A DNA stretch of 64,000 nucleotides, from the NCBI GenBank assembly GCA_025677815.1, contig JAIXMP010000038.1:62001-126000 (forward strand), in the 5' to 3' direction. This document shows positions 1 to 11,700 of the stretch, in pieces (the stretch's first letter is position 1; every line of letters begins with the position of its first letter). Under the pieces are notes generated by a model. The model saw nothing but the letters and a program-made list of their open reading frames with translations. It searched no databases and was not told the origin of the DNA. The position numbers and the translations under genes were made by a program. This DNA is from Phascolomyces articulosus (Eukaryota > Mucoromycota > Mucoromycetes > Mucorales > Lichtheimiaceae).

Positions 1-673
1 CAAAAAGAAGAGTTGAAATGCTCTTGGTAATTTCAATTGAAAAGCGAAAAGCAGGAAAAATATAATATATTATGAATATGATTTCGTTCCAATCAGCTTA
101 TTGGAAAATAGTTACACGCTGTTCCTTATTAGTAGATCTGGCTTGAATAAATTACCAATAACAATTCATTTATTTTTTTTTACGCAGTTGCAAATATCAT
201 CATCTTGTGTTTCGGTGATCCAGGTTTATGAAAAAAAAAGCCTATCATTATTGTCCTGATCTACACTATTTTTTTATAGCTCTAATTAGTATAAGAATAC
301 TTACTCAAACAAAAAAAAACCATTAATTTCTTTATGTTATCTTTAAGTAGCCAAATAATATTTTTCTCTCAAAAAGAAAAAGATTATGTTTATGGTTAAT
401 GAAGTATAAAAGGAGAAAGTGCAAAGCACACAGCCACAGGGTACTCAAACTACTGTGATACCTTGGGCTTACAGTATCATCATACACTTGTTTTTGATCT
501 GTTCCTCTTACTACCTTACTTTTTTGCACACTTTTTTTTTTCTTGTCCTTGTTTTCTTTTCTTTCCTCCCTTTTTTCGTTTGAAGAAACTTAAAGGCTAT
601 TCTTTTTCTTTTTTTTTTCATCAATACTTTATTATAAAACCTAACAACAACCACATCAAGAAAAATAATTATT
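1..673. other. upstream intergenic/5' region of the 7TM gene
   Basis: No gene can be supported here. The stretch is AT-rich with many T and A runs. From about 490 to 620 the plus strand is strongly pyrimidine-rich (TTTC and CCTT blocks). This pattern is common in front of transcription starts and initiator ATGs elsewhere in the window, so it probably belongs to the promoter or 5' leader of the gene starting at 674. Short ORFs here are low-complexity and look spurious. Confidence 0.5.
405..411 (+). promoter_or_regulatory. TATA-box candidate (TATAAAA)
   Basis: A TATAAAA string lies about 265 nt upstream of the ATG at 674, followed by a pyrimidine-rich tract. The distance would imply a 5' leader of roughly 230 nt. 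This is an inference from the motif only. Confidence 0.3.
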
Positions 674-1828
674 ATGGAGGTTGCCTTTCCCTCAACGTTT
701 ATTGCACTTAGCTCCTATTTAATCGTTGGATCAGTATGGCAAGCAACCCGATCACGGAAATATTACGGACGCTACGCAATAATATTTTTTGCCAGTACCT
801 TTAGTTTGATAATAAGCTCTACCTATCTTGCATATATTACTGGAATAGGTTACGATTCAATTGCTTCTTCCATGGTACGAGTCTTTTTCGATACAATGTT
901 CATTCCACTCATAAACTGTCTCTTTTTCGAGTTTTGTCGGACGTTAATAGTGGATGCAGCAAAAAATGAAACAACATATACAATCGACACTGCTGCTGGC
1001 AATAAGATTATCGACAGCAACAATAACAGTGGTACTATCCCTACCAAAGCCATATATGCCATCTATACTATTTATGTTACTTATCTTTACACCTTTGTTG
1101 TTGCCATCGTGGCAATCGCCTTCTGTGCCATGGAAGCTAATAATCTCGATGCATATGGAAACTATTATATGTTTGATCTGAGTTTGGTCAACCTGGAAAT
1201 GTTCAAAGAATTTGGTATTTGGGCTTATGAGTTGTTCATATTCATTGTTTTGATCCTTGCCTATAATCAACTGCGTTCTTGTATCAAAGTGTTATCCGGT
1301 TATATCGTTTTCCTACTTATTGTAAATATTGCCTCCACAGTGTATTTTTCCCTTCGCATCAATGATGTGTGCACATTTTTCACATGTAATATGATTAATT
1401 TCGTTGCCAATTACCTTGTTGGACATATTGGTCTTATTTATGCTTTGTACATCTCTCCACGATACTTGCCATCGCAACCTAAACAACAAACTGTACCATT
1501 GGTCAACCAACAATATTTCACTTATACTCCTGTGCCCCAACAACAACAATATTTTGCATCGTCTCCACAACCACCACAAATGTTCATCTCGACTACACCT
1601 GGTAGTTCTTCTCCACAAGTATACCAACAGCAACAACAATATCCCATTGTACAAATCCCACAACAACAACAACCAGGCCAATATCAACAGCAACAACCTA
1701 TCATTCTGCAACTTCCCATATCTCAACAACCAATGAATAATGATTTCCAACAACAACAGCAATACCCTATCGTACAATTGCAACAAGCACCTGCTGGTAA
1801 TAATTATTATGCTACTAGTCAACAATAA
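674..1828 (+). CDS. putative seven-transmembrane protein with Gln-rich C-terminal tail
   Basis: Intronless 384-residue protein. Hydrophobic segments lie at about residues 4-20, 32-55, 66-92, 127-152, 180-200, 207-228 and 241-261, which makes seven likely helices. The N-terminus is very short. A roughly 35-residue hydrophilic loop (about 93-126, with NNNSG and TIPTKA) separates helices 3 and 4. From about residue 265 the protein becomes a tail of about 120 residues dominated by Gln, Pro and Tyr, with QQQQYPIVQ repeated. The topology resembles a receptor-like 7TM protein, with the tail probably cytoplasmic. I recognise no family signature and cannot say whether it signals, transports or has a structural role. 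The ATG follows an A-rich context (attATGG) and is the first good start after the pyrimidine-rich leader. Expression as a protein is likely because the ORF is long and its composition is structured. Confidence 0.75.
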   Translation: MEVAFPSTFIALSSYLIVGSVWQATRSRKYYGRYAIIFFASTFSLIISSTYLAYITGIGYDSIASSMVRVFFDTMFIPLINCLFFEFCRTLIVDAAKNETTYTIDTAAGNKIIDSNNNSGTIPTKAIYAIYTIYVTYLYTFVVAIVAIAFCAMEANNLDAYGNYYMFDLSLVNLEMFKEFGIWAYELFIFIVLILAYNQLRSCIKVLSGYIVFLLIVNIASTVYFSLRINDVCTFFTCNMINFVANYLVGHIGLIYALYISPRYLPSQPKQQTVPLVNQQYFTYTPVPQQQQYFASSPQPPQMFISTTPGSSSPQVYQQQQQYPIVQIPQQQQPGQYQQQQPIILQLPISQQPMNNDFQQQQQYPIVQLQQAPAGNNYYATSQQ

Positions 1829-2674
1829 GTGTATTCTTTTTTATTTTATTGTTACCATCCATTCTGTATCCATTATCCGTATCGGGTTGTATTTATCGTC
1901 ATTATGTATTCCTATTCTTTTTTCTCTTGCAAAAAGCAATCCAGTTTTTAGATTGCTCTATTTTTTTATAATTATAATAAATAACATATAATACATCACA
2001 TCAATAATTCATTTAATAATTCATTTTTCTCCTCATCTTGATATTGGAACCAGTGAACAAATAGGGTTATTTATGTGCCATTATCTATTCAGTAAAATAT
2101 ACATTGCTCTTCAAAATAGCATTAGAAGCAATAAAAATATGCTAATAGTAATAATGTCATTCTTCTACCTTTTTTGATACCGAGTACAATGCTCCATAAT
2201 TACTAATTACTGTTGTTATCATATGGGAGAGATTGATGGCGAGTAAAAACTCTTTTTAATTTTTATTCATTCTTCTATCTATCAAAACTGATATTGACAA
2301 TCTTTTTTTTCTTTTATTATAATTTTGGCATCTTGTATATACATTATTTGATATATGCTACCATACGTCCACGACCTAATTCATAGCATTTATTATGTTG
2401 GCATGTAGGTAAACTCAGTTTAATTTGCTTCAACTGTATGTATAAAAAAAACATGAACGATGATCTGCTGTTTTCTTCCATTTTGTAAAACATTGAGTAG
2501 TATTCAAGAACAACTGGGTAGTAACAAAAAAAAGACCAGCATTTCATCAGCAATAGCACTATGCAACTCATAGTAATAATAATTGATAATGCACTTTTCA
2601 AGTTAACAATAAAGAGAACCAACTATCGAAAACAAAAATCATATCGTGAATAGAAAAAATTTTATGGTGACTGA
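1829..2674. other. intergenic region, no supported gene
   Basis: AT-rich spacer containing the probable 3' end of the 7TM gene (several AATAA-type strings near 1970-2010). A 92-codon ORF on the minus strand (2344-2622) is hydrophobic and AT-driven and has no recognisable domain. I do not count it as a gene. Confidence 0.4.
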
Positions 2675-3140
2675 ATGAGCCCGGCAGGTTTCGCCAAAAA
2701 AGAAATAGAAAAGCTAATGACAATCGTTAAAAGAGAGAGCTTTCGTGAAAAAGACAAAGTGTGCAAAACTCGTTCTTCCAAGGATAGGTCACGATATGAC
2801 AATGTTGTCTTGTATCAATCAATTATTACACTTGAAAAAACGGCAAGTTACATAAAAAAACTTTGAACATGTTGCTCAACTACCCCCTATGACGGACGAC
2901 GAGATTGCTGTCTTAGTTAACCAGTCTGAAACAAGTCAAGAAGCAAACAAAAACGATGAAGTTACTGAACAAGTTCAGGAAATGCCATTGAAAGAAAGAA
3001 CAGTTGTGTTAAACTCTGTTCTTACGATCCTTGACGAGGAGGAGTATCATAATGTAAAAAAGCAACTCCGTTTCCTTCGTGATAGTTTGACAAAACGTAC
3101 ACAAAAACTACAAACACTTTTAAATGATTACTTTCTCTGA
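2675..3140 (+). pseudogene. small hypothetical protein split by a +1 shift at an A7 run
   Basis: Two consecutive plus-strand frames look like one broken gene of about 154 codons. The first (2675-2866, 63 aa, starts MSPAGFAKKE) is basic and ends just after an A7 run at 2854-2860. The second frame is open from within that run, reads KNFEHVAQLPP before its Met at 2889, and continues to 3140 with an acidic, Lys/Leu-rich, probably coiled-coil C-terminus (YHNVKKQLRFL). One base fewer in the A run would join ...SYIKN and FEHVAQ smoothly. The cause could be a recent disabling indel, a sequencing error in the homopolymer, or a missed intron; no convincing GT-AG pair fits. The protein family is not recognised. 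Confidence 0.45.
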
Positions 3141-3336
3141 AGAATATTTTTAAATAAAACGATGCTATGGTGTCTGTAATCTACCTATATGCAGACTAGT
3201 ATATTTTTGTTTATGATGTGATAAATATAAAATACGTATATTTTAATTATAAAGCAGTCTTAAAATCTAGTACAGGAGAAGACGGGCTATTCATCTGTTT
3301 TTTTTTGACCACAGATAAGAAAAGGTATTTGCTTAC

Positions 3337-3540
3337 CTTGCTTCGGGTGGTAGAGGAGAGATCCAGTTGACGAAATCACTACCCAGGTTGGTAGAGAATA
3401 AGTTGTTGTGGTTGATTGTTAGGTGTTGTAGTGAATCGAATTCTGAGAGGATTTGACAATATTACAAGCCAGTAGGTTTTGAGGTGTTGAATTCGGTGGG
3501 GGGAAATAGGTGTGATTTCAGTAGTTGATTCAGTCAGTAA
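3337..3540 (-). pseudogene. decayed coding fragment, leucine-rich-repeat-like
   Basis: On the minus strand about 43 codons are open from near 3463 down to a good donor (AG|gtaagc) at 3337. They encode a fragment containing LQHLTINHNNLF, FVNWISPLPPEAR and regularly spaced Leu. Just upstream, another frame (about 3455-3540) is open and carries IQHLKTYWLVILSN. Joining the two needs one frameshift. The Leu/Asn pattern resembles leucine-rich repeats of F-box/LRR proteins, which are common in these fungi, but the stretch is too short for firm assignment. No start codon or remaining exons were found, so it is best read as a relic. Confidence 0.3.
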
Positions 3541-5084
3541 GAAAGTGGATCGGCACCGGTGTTCCGAGATATATGGAGGCGAAAATACACGTTTAGGCAG
3601 TCAATGGCAAGTTTTTTATGTTTTTCTCTCATTTCCCCACATTTGTTGCATTAAGTGAAGAGATTGCAAGACCCGGGGTTGAAAGAAATGGGGTCTGACT
3701 GTACTTGCATGCATATATGCTGCAAATGTACGAGTGTGCAAGTCTGTGTATATAACATGATAAAGAATCGAAAAAAATGAATTGTATCTTTTTTATATGC
3801 TAATATTGATAAAACAAATATCATGATGGCATATCCGTAATAAATTTGTAAAGGGGAAAAGTTGGTGATTCAACACATATAAATTATGAATGAAGGATAT
3901 ACGATATTTATTTCAAAAATGCAGATGATTAAGAACTTTCTCAGTTACTGTATTATGCATACTAAATGCTTTGCATTAATGTTATGGGTAGTAAAAAAAA
4001 TTAGCTGGTTTTACCCATTTTTTTGGCCAAACACAAATACCATGCTTAGCGGAAAAGCTCTTCCAATTGGTAGATCAATTACCCTGATACTTTTGTTTCA
4101 TTTGAAATATGGAGAAGATATTTGCTATCACTCAGTCTTTCATTATATATGTATATTAAATAATCAAGCATATAAAATATTTTTACATATAATTTAACTA
4201 CATATGGTGCAAACGGTCTTAAATAGACATTTTTTCAGAGTGTTGCATCCAATTTCTGTTCAAGTATGGAATAGATCCAAAGTTTTACTGAATAAAACTA
4301 CTTTGTTTCTAACATAGAAAAAGAAATATGACTGCTTGTATGCTATCAATTCAAAATTATTCAATTGATAGTAGGCAAGATTTAGCATATAAAAATTGAT
4401 TCAAAGTATTTATTGATGATGGTGCAAGCATCTATGAACCCAAAATATGGAAATTTACCAGCTACATGTTAGAATTTTGGAATCAAAATGCAGGCAGAAA
4501 TTTGTTGCATCATGAGTTTACTCTTGGCTAAAGTCCCATTTATAAACACATATGCAAGGTCACCATTGAGATTATCAAAATTCTATCCCAGGATTAATAT
4601 TCTATACATGTTAAACTATATAATAGCATTATGCAGTCTTTTTCTATGCCTTTGGGAAATACCTAAATTTTAAAAAAAAATTGCTGATCTTTCATATTCA
4701 CTAAGAACCTCTGAAACGCTAATATTGTCATAAAAGCTACATGGATGCAAGGTAGAGAATAGAAATGAACAGGAGGGCATGACCCCGTAACATTTCATAG
4801 TAAAAATAAACTAATTTTGTGTTTTAAGATCGCCCAAGAGAAAAATAAAGAAAACTTTAATATAAATGCAGTTGCATTGCTGTATATATAGATATATTGC
4901 TTGCCATTTGGATACATAAAAAAATAAGTATTATTATCATACTCTGTGTACTTGGTAGTAATAAACCAATTTAATTCAATTGTGTATCTTTCTTAGTAGA
5001 AAGAACTTATATTTTAACGTTTTTGCCCTTTATCAAGGACATCCTAACAGTATATACAAAAGACACCGTACTTTATAACCAAAT

Positions 5085-5130
<46 letters not shown>
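5085..5130. repeat. (AC)n-(AT)n compound microsatellite
   Basis: About ten AC units run directly into about thirteen AT units in the spacer upstream of the transporter gene. Confidence 0.95.
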
Positions 5131-5867
5131 GAAAGTTGAGTTTAGGTCCGTTATATAATAATAGTAACCAATGTATAAAGTAGGCATATGTAAATATTTC
5201 AGAATCCCTTTCTTGACCCCCATAAATTATAATACGTACAACACATCTATTATTGTTGAAACACAACGTACGTGCTATAAGTAATCGTAACTGGTTCTAA
5301 GTAAGGAGCTATCAATAATCGTGGGTGCATAAATAGTATTGCCTTTACTATTTTCAAGTAATATATTCATAAGTAGATATGTAGTAGTTTTTTATAATTA
5401 AGATACGCCCATCGCCAAATATCTCGTGTTTTGACATAAAATTGGTTTCTCTTTTACCTACCTGAATCATTCTTTCGTACGTATGTGAAGTATATTATGC
5501 TCCAAACAAGCAAGCAAGGAGTGGAGTTCCGATGGGTAATGCTGTCGTTATTCCCAAACATGATATGAGAAAGATGTAATATGTAGTTTGTATTCATGAT
5601 GGCATATTCATGACGCGTTACTGACTGATAAAAATATTGTTACAAATGTCGATCATCATATATATATAAATATTAAGTCACAAAATATATTATTTAACAA
5701 CAGCATCATATTAAGTACAAACAAAAAGCTATTTCTCTTCTATTAATACACTACTTCTTGTTTCTACATTTCAATAACACTTGCTTTCAAGAAATTAACA
5801 AGTATATTACTATAGCAATAAGCGGTGTTCCTCCTATTAAAAGTTAATTTATTGCACTAAAATTATT

Positions 5868-8396
5868 ATGGTGGCCATTACAAAACAAGAAAATCCAGTT
5901 TCTGATATAAGAAAAAAGTCAACGAGTATATAAATTTACTTTCATATTACTACAAGTGAAAAAAAAATTGTATGTTTTCTAATCTATGAAATTTTTTCAA
6001 TATAAAATTTCTCTACAACAACAGATGAACCACGATTGAAAATTGCATCTATTTCTTCCATTAGGTTTACCGAAGAAGAACATGTAAATATCTCTGAAGA
6101 AAGTGAAGAAAACAAGAATTCATCTTTAACAGATGATGATGGTGGCTATGGCTGGTTTGTTGTTATCGGATCGTTTATTAGTCTGTTTCAATCCAGCGTT
6201 GTTCCAATTAGTTGGTAAGACCTTTATTTTCACTGTCAGCTAAAAAAATATGTTTTGTTCTGACACATAGCTATAACTAATCTAATGTTATTTCGATTAT
6301 ATATCTATTATCATCATATTTTTCACGTTTTAGGGGTAAGTTTTCCTTTTCTTCTTTGGTGCTATACGACTTTTATTTTTATTTTGGGGCAATTAGATAT
6401 ATTTTTCTATATATATAAGGACTGAACACTGATGATTTATTATCGTTTACAGGTGTAATCCTTAATTTATTAGAATCAAATATATTCGGTTCGTCAAAAA
6501 CCATTACTATGCAATTGACATTTGTCGGTACAATTGCTTCTTTTACTACACAACTGCTTACCCCCATTTCACGTCTTTTGGAAACAATGTTCGGTGTAAA
6601 AATTACTCTTTTGATTGCTACCATTCTTTACTGTATTGGGATGGTTACTGCAGGGTTTTCATCCAAGGTAATATATATATACATATATATGACAAATGAA
6701 ATTATTTTACTGCAATGTATAAATCGCCCACTTACCAATAGCCATATTACTGTATGTGATTTAGATCTGGCAATTGTATTTATCACTAGGCATATGTTGC
6801 GGTGTAGCCGCATCCATATTTTGGTCTGTAAGTTGTGTGCAAAATATAATAAATCACTATTTTATCTGTGATTATGATCTTTATCTTTAAAAATTATACA
6901 CTTTTTCTAACATGTTGTAATTAAAACGACTACCTACGTCCATATGTTATTATAGATTTCTTACAGAGTTACCCCACAATGGTTCACACGACGACGAAAT
7001 TTAGTTATGGGGATTATTTCCTCTTCAATTGGGACAAGCGCGTCGATTATTCCATTTGTTTTAAGTGCAATTACTAACAATAAATCCTTTGGTATCTATT
7101 GGTAAGTATTTTTATGATATACAATCATAGTGATGGGTATTAATGAATCATCCAATATACCATTTTATACTTTACAATGTGGTACTATTTTTGTTTCTTA
7201 CTAATGACGTATGAACAACAACTAATTTTTACACGTTATTTCAATACCATCTATAGGTGCTTCTGGGTCCTAGCTATTGTTTTTGTTGTCCTTGACATTA
7301 TTGTTTGCATACTCATTCGTGAAAAAAAGCATCCTACTGATAAAAGTGTTGACAGCGCTAACACAAGTACTACTGCAGTTAGCAAAAATCAAATCATCGA
7401 TTGGAATCTCCTCAGAAATATGGATTTTGTTATATGGATAGCAGTTGGCTTTCTACAATCTCTAGTCGCTGAATTAGCATTTCAAATTATACCCCGTATG
7501 TTATGTATTATATTATTATAGTTGCTGTGTATCTAGCATCATGTGGCAGAAGGATTGACCAAAACAGACGCAGCAGCATGCATTATTAGTGTCATTATTG
7601 AATGTCATGTTAGATTAGCCACAGAGAGAAGTTTTTATGTTTATTAAAACTAATATTATGCTGCTCTGTTATTATTATGATATAGCCTATGCCAAATCTA
7701 TTGGTTTAAATGATTTTCAAGCATCGACTTTTATATCCATCACGGCAGGACTTAATATTTTTGGTCGTATACTTCAAGGGTTAGTAAAGCATTTGTTGTA
7801 CTTGCTCTCTTTTTTAATCTACTTCCATACATTGTGGTATTGTAAAATTTGTTTTCTATTGTGTTTCTCACAGCATATCATTATTACCTTTATTCATTAT
7901 AGGTATATTGCTGGCAAGATTGGAAATCTTAACACATTGATCTTAAGCAGTGTTTTTTGTGGTTCAGCGTCCTTTTTCATATGGACATTTGCAGTGAGTT
8001 ATGCAGGATTATTAGTTTACTCGATTATTTTTGGGATTTTTATTGGAACATTTTACGTGATAGGTATAAACAAAAAAAAGGAATATATGATAAACTCATA
8101 TGGTGTTTTGTTACTTACAAGTACTTTTGTTTGTATGATATTTATAATGATTAGCTGCACCTACCGTTGTGTCTATTGTTGGTATGAAAAACCTTCCTAC
8201 CGGTAACACTTTGCTATGGTTACTGACAGCCCCAGGTCTCTTCGGTCCAAGTATTAGTAGCGAAATAGAACGTGCAAACAACGGTCGGTCCTACTTAACA
8301 TATCAACTCTTTGTTGGTTCTTCATTTACCATTAGCATTCTCATTACTTTAATTCTCAAGTATCGACTAAATGGAACGATTTTTGCAAAATTCTAG
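5868..8396 (+). CDS. monocarboxylate-transporter-like MFS carrier (SLC16/MCT family)
   Basis: Ten-exon model, 469 aa: 5868-5925, 6025-6214, 6334-6335, 6453-6667, 6765-6827, 6956-7101, 7257-7495, 7686-7779, 7903-8063, 8155-8396. All introns are GT-AG and the total is 1410 nt. The hydrophilic N-terminus (about 65 aa) is followed by DDDGGYGWFVV, the conserved opening of MCT-type transporters. SWGV follows, then about 12 hydrophobic helices. A positively charged loop, PQWFTRRRNLVMGI, between helices 4 and 5 matches the family's QYF.KRR.LA.GI region. Family members carry monocarboxylates (lactate, pyruvate, short acids) or related solutes across plasma or organelle membranes with protons; the substrate here cannot be read. 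The SWGV motif is completed only if a 2-nt exon (GG) is used. The gene converges on the A-T-R reductase, whose stop lies 322 nt away. Confidence 0.88.
6334..6335 (+). other. predicted 2-nt micro-exon of the MFS transporter
   Basis: The previous exon ends in phase 2 (TG|gtaaga, donor at 6215). The next clear exon (acag|GTGTAATC, from 6453) needs one extra G to read G-V-I-L-N-L-L. Between them the sequence ttttag|GG|gtaagt offers a consensus acceptor and donor separated by two bases. Including GG gives TGG GGT GTA, that is W-G-V, the residues expected after S in this family. Skipping GG puts a stop codon within five codons. The flanking introns would be 119 and 117 nt, normal for this genome. 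Confidence 0.65.
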
Positions 8397-8718
8397 AGCT
8401 GTTACTCTCACGATAAATATATATATCATTTATTTGTTTATGAGACTAACAAAAGAAAAATACCTAGTTTCCATATGATTCAACCAAACCATTATACCAA
8501 TCAATCTTATAAACCAGTATTATAATCTTTCACTTTTTATGTATAATATATTAACATCCTTATCCTTATTCAAAATATATAAAAAGCATGTTGAAAAATA
8601 TCATTTACTGTTACATTAAAACAAAAAAAAGGAACAACTATCTCATATTTGGTATATATAAGAAACTAGCTATAGATATCTGAATTAAAAAAATAAAGAG
8701 CTCCCCCTCCCCTTTTTT
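8397..8718. other. convergent 3' intergenic spacer
   Basis: A 322-nt AT-rich spacer between the stop codons of the transporter (+) and the A-T-R reductase (-). It probably holds both polyadenylation regions. No other feature is seen. Confidence 0.5.
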
Positions 8719-11700
8719 TTATAAAAATCCAGATTCTTGCCATGCACTAAAACATTTTTTTAGTAATTGGGCGTCAAATACAGGAGCCTGGGCCAACGAG
8801 GATGTCATTTGGGTTGCATGTGAAGTATCCCATTGAGTCATGCACTGTGTATGCATCGTTTCCCATGACGGATTCTCAAAGAAGGGTAAAAGACGATATC
8901 CTGGGTTCTCTTCATGTTTTTTGAGCTCGTCTGTCCAAGTCCTTGGCTTGACCAAACTAAATTCTATACCACATATCTTGATCGCTTTCATGATGTCTGT
9001 CCAAGACGTTGTGTTTGGATTGACAATATGATAAACATGGTTTTTGTTTTCTTCATTATCGAGCTGACACCTATCCTCCTTTTCTGTCGTTTTCAACATG
9101 ATTTCAAAAATACTGGTAGCTGCATAATCAACGGGGATCCAATCCACATTGACTGTAAAATCAGGCATAATGCCCATGGCTGATCCACCTGCAAATAGCA
9201 ATGGATATTGTTCGCTTGTATTCCATCTACCATGTTGGCTATCACCACAGACTTGTCCAAGACGTTCAATATAGTAGGGCAAATTCTTTTCTTTGGCCAA
9301 GTAGGCAAAGATATGTTCCACAATATACTTGGACTGCGCATAACCCATGGGTAAAGCCACTCGTGGATTCTCAGGTGGGTAACATTCAGGTATCTTTTCG
9401 GCGGATGGATCAGCTCCAGTCATATCATAGTAATTGGCCATAGTACTGACACTTGACACTACGTGGACACACATCGGATTTGTTTCTCGGTATGAAAACT
9501 GTAACAAATTGTACAATCCACGAATACATTCTCGTTCAAAATGGTCTACAGGTTGATGGAAATCAAGAAGCCATCCACAACATTGAATCATGGTCACCTC
9601 CTCTTTCAGTTTGTTATACATCTCGGCACCTAGCCCAAGTTTGGGGTCGTTGAGATTCATAGGGATGGCTTCCACCTTGTCTTTGGAAAGTAAAGAAGTA
9701 TCAATACCTCTCTCCTCGAATGATGCTTGGATCCTTTTCATCAAAATATCTTGTTCGCCACGTACTATACAGTATATTTTCTTGACTTTGGATGACTCAA
9801 TCATGTCACGAAGTAAAAATGCACCAAGAGCTCCTGTTGATCCGGTTAACAAGATAGTAATCTCTTTGGTTGATAAGTTTTGATCCATGATTTTAGGAAA
9901 ATCGGATGCAGCTCGCTTGAGATATTCTTGGAGAATCGATTGGGTTTGACTATAACGCTTTTCTTGTTGCTGCTGTTGGGTATTTACCTCAACGTGATGA
10001 CTATCGACATTCACAGAAGTGAGAAAAAGTGCAATTTTCATTGAATGCAGCGTGGGATTCTCAAACAAAAAGTTACTCGAAATGGATTGAAATCGAGTCG
10101 CGATTCTGTTACGTAGTTGAATGGCTCGAAGAGAATCTAGACCATAGTCAAAAAGAGATACGTTAACATCAATGTCAGCTTGTGGACGCTGGAGCACTTG
10201 AGCCGTAATATGGATCAAGAATGCGCTATCGTCCAATGAAGCAAGACTGTCACTGTCACTAGGTGTGTCAGTTACTGCTAGTTCTTTGGTTGTGTTGTGA
10301 AGAAACGCATCATACAACTGTTGTATCTCATCCTTAAATTGTACTAATGCCAAATTACGTCGTACAGTGCCTTTGGGAGTGATGGGTAACTGTTGATTCA
10401 GTGGCAAGATATACACCATTTGAGGAACCATGATTGTACTATGTCTTGGGGCATGCGTATTGGCTTGTTCTACTGCATCATAAACTAACGGTATGATTTA
10501 ATCTTGCTTTAGTAATTTGATTTATGCATCGAAAACGCGATAAACAGATAAACGTGGTACTTAGACAATGCATATGTAAAAACAAACTATTTACCTTTTG
10601 ATATCATTTGTGTTGGGGAATATTGTAGTGCTCGATCTACATCCAATTCAATCAAAACAGCTGTACATTCCTTGTTTGCACCAACGACTGTACAGGCTTG
10701 AACAAGACGTTCTGTAGAAATAATTTGTTCCATAGATGTCGCGTTTGTCTTTTCTCCATTTTTCCTAAAAGTATAATAATTAGAGCATCCAATATCATGA
10801 ATAACCTCCTTATATATATATCATTCTATCAAGTTTCCTTCAACATACATGATGAGCGTATCATCTACTCGACCCACAAGACGCCAATAATCAGAACCGG
10901 GTGGACTCTCAGAAAATAAATCATTTGTCTCATAATCTCCATTGGGTCGGTTACCAATACCAGATGCAAGAGAAGGGCTTGTACTTTTAATCACAAGACG
11001 ATATATATTTTTATCAAAAGGTTCAAATAAAAAATAGGTTTGAACATTCTCTGATGGTTTGATATAATCCCACTTGGTTGCTTCGTCTGAAGGATTCGAT
11101 AAAGAAATAATGCCAGTTTCTATATATATCAATTAATATTCCCCCTCCTTATGTTAAAAAAAATCTATCCAATCATCTGCAACTATACCTTACCTTGTTT
11201 TTTTTTCCTTCCCCTTGTACATTACCTGTAGAAGCAATTATATTTCTTACATTCAGCCCTTTTGAATGTAAAAAATAACCAGTGTTATATGGGAGAGGAG
11301 CACCACCGGTGATACAAAATTTGATTTGCTTCAATATCGTCACTTCTTCTTCTGTTGTTTTATAAACATAATCATCCATATTCTTGTATATCTGCTGTTG
11401 TTTTGTTTGAAGAAAATCTGCCAATTGTTCCAAAACCATCGGCACTGTAATCATTGCAGTAACGTTGTACTTTTTAGTGATAGAAAGGACGTCTTGTGGT
11501 GAGGGGGGTAAATGATGAAACACAAGCGTGCTTGCGCCAACCAACATGGTCACCAACATCCAAGAAGCACCATATATATGAAAAAGAGGTGCTAGAATCA
11601 TCATGGTGTCTGTTGAATTTAAGGCCAGAGAAGGAGCACATTGTTGAATGTGATTTAGAATCGCTTCCATATTAAGAAATGCATTGTAACGCGTGCTTAA

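Larger units (their letters stand above)
3141..5867. other. intergenic region with decayed sequence and a CA/TA microsatellite
   Basis: No intact gene was found. The stretch 3240-3740 is visibly less AT-rich than its surroundings and contains the relic listed at 3337-3540. Between 3740 and 5000 only AT-rich sequence and short unconvincing ORFs (for example 3886-4197) are present. A dinucleotide repeat lies at 5085-5130. The last several hundred bases are the likely promoter of the transporter starting at 5868. Confidence 0.4.

Noticed and set aside
1313..1825. 170-codon minus-strand ORF opposite the 7TM gene
   Set aside because: It is the antisense of the Gln-rich tail (Leu/Arg/Tyr-rich, CAA read as TTG) and has no independent features.
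2344..2622. 92-codon minus-strand ORF
   Set aside because: Hydrophobic, AT-driven composition, no domain, no splice or promoter support.
3886..4197. 103-codon plus-strand ORF
   Set aside because: Composition like the AT-rich spacer around it (Ile, Phe, Tyr, Lys); no recognisable motif.
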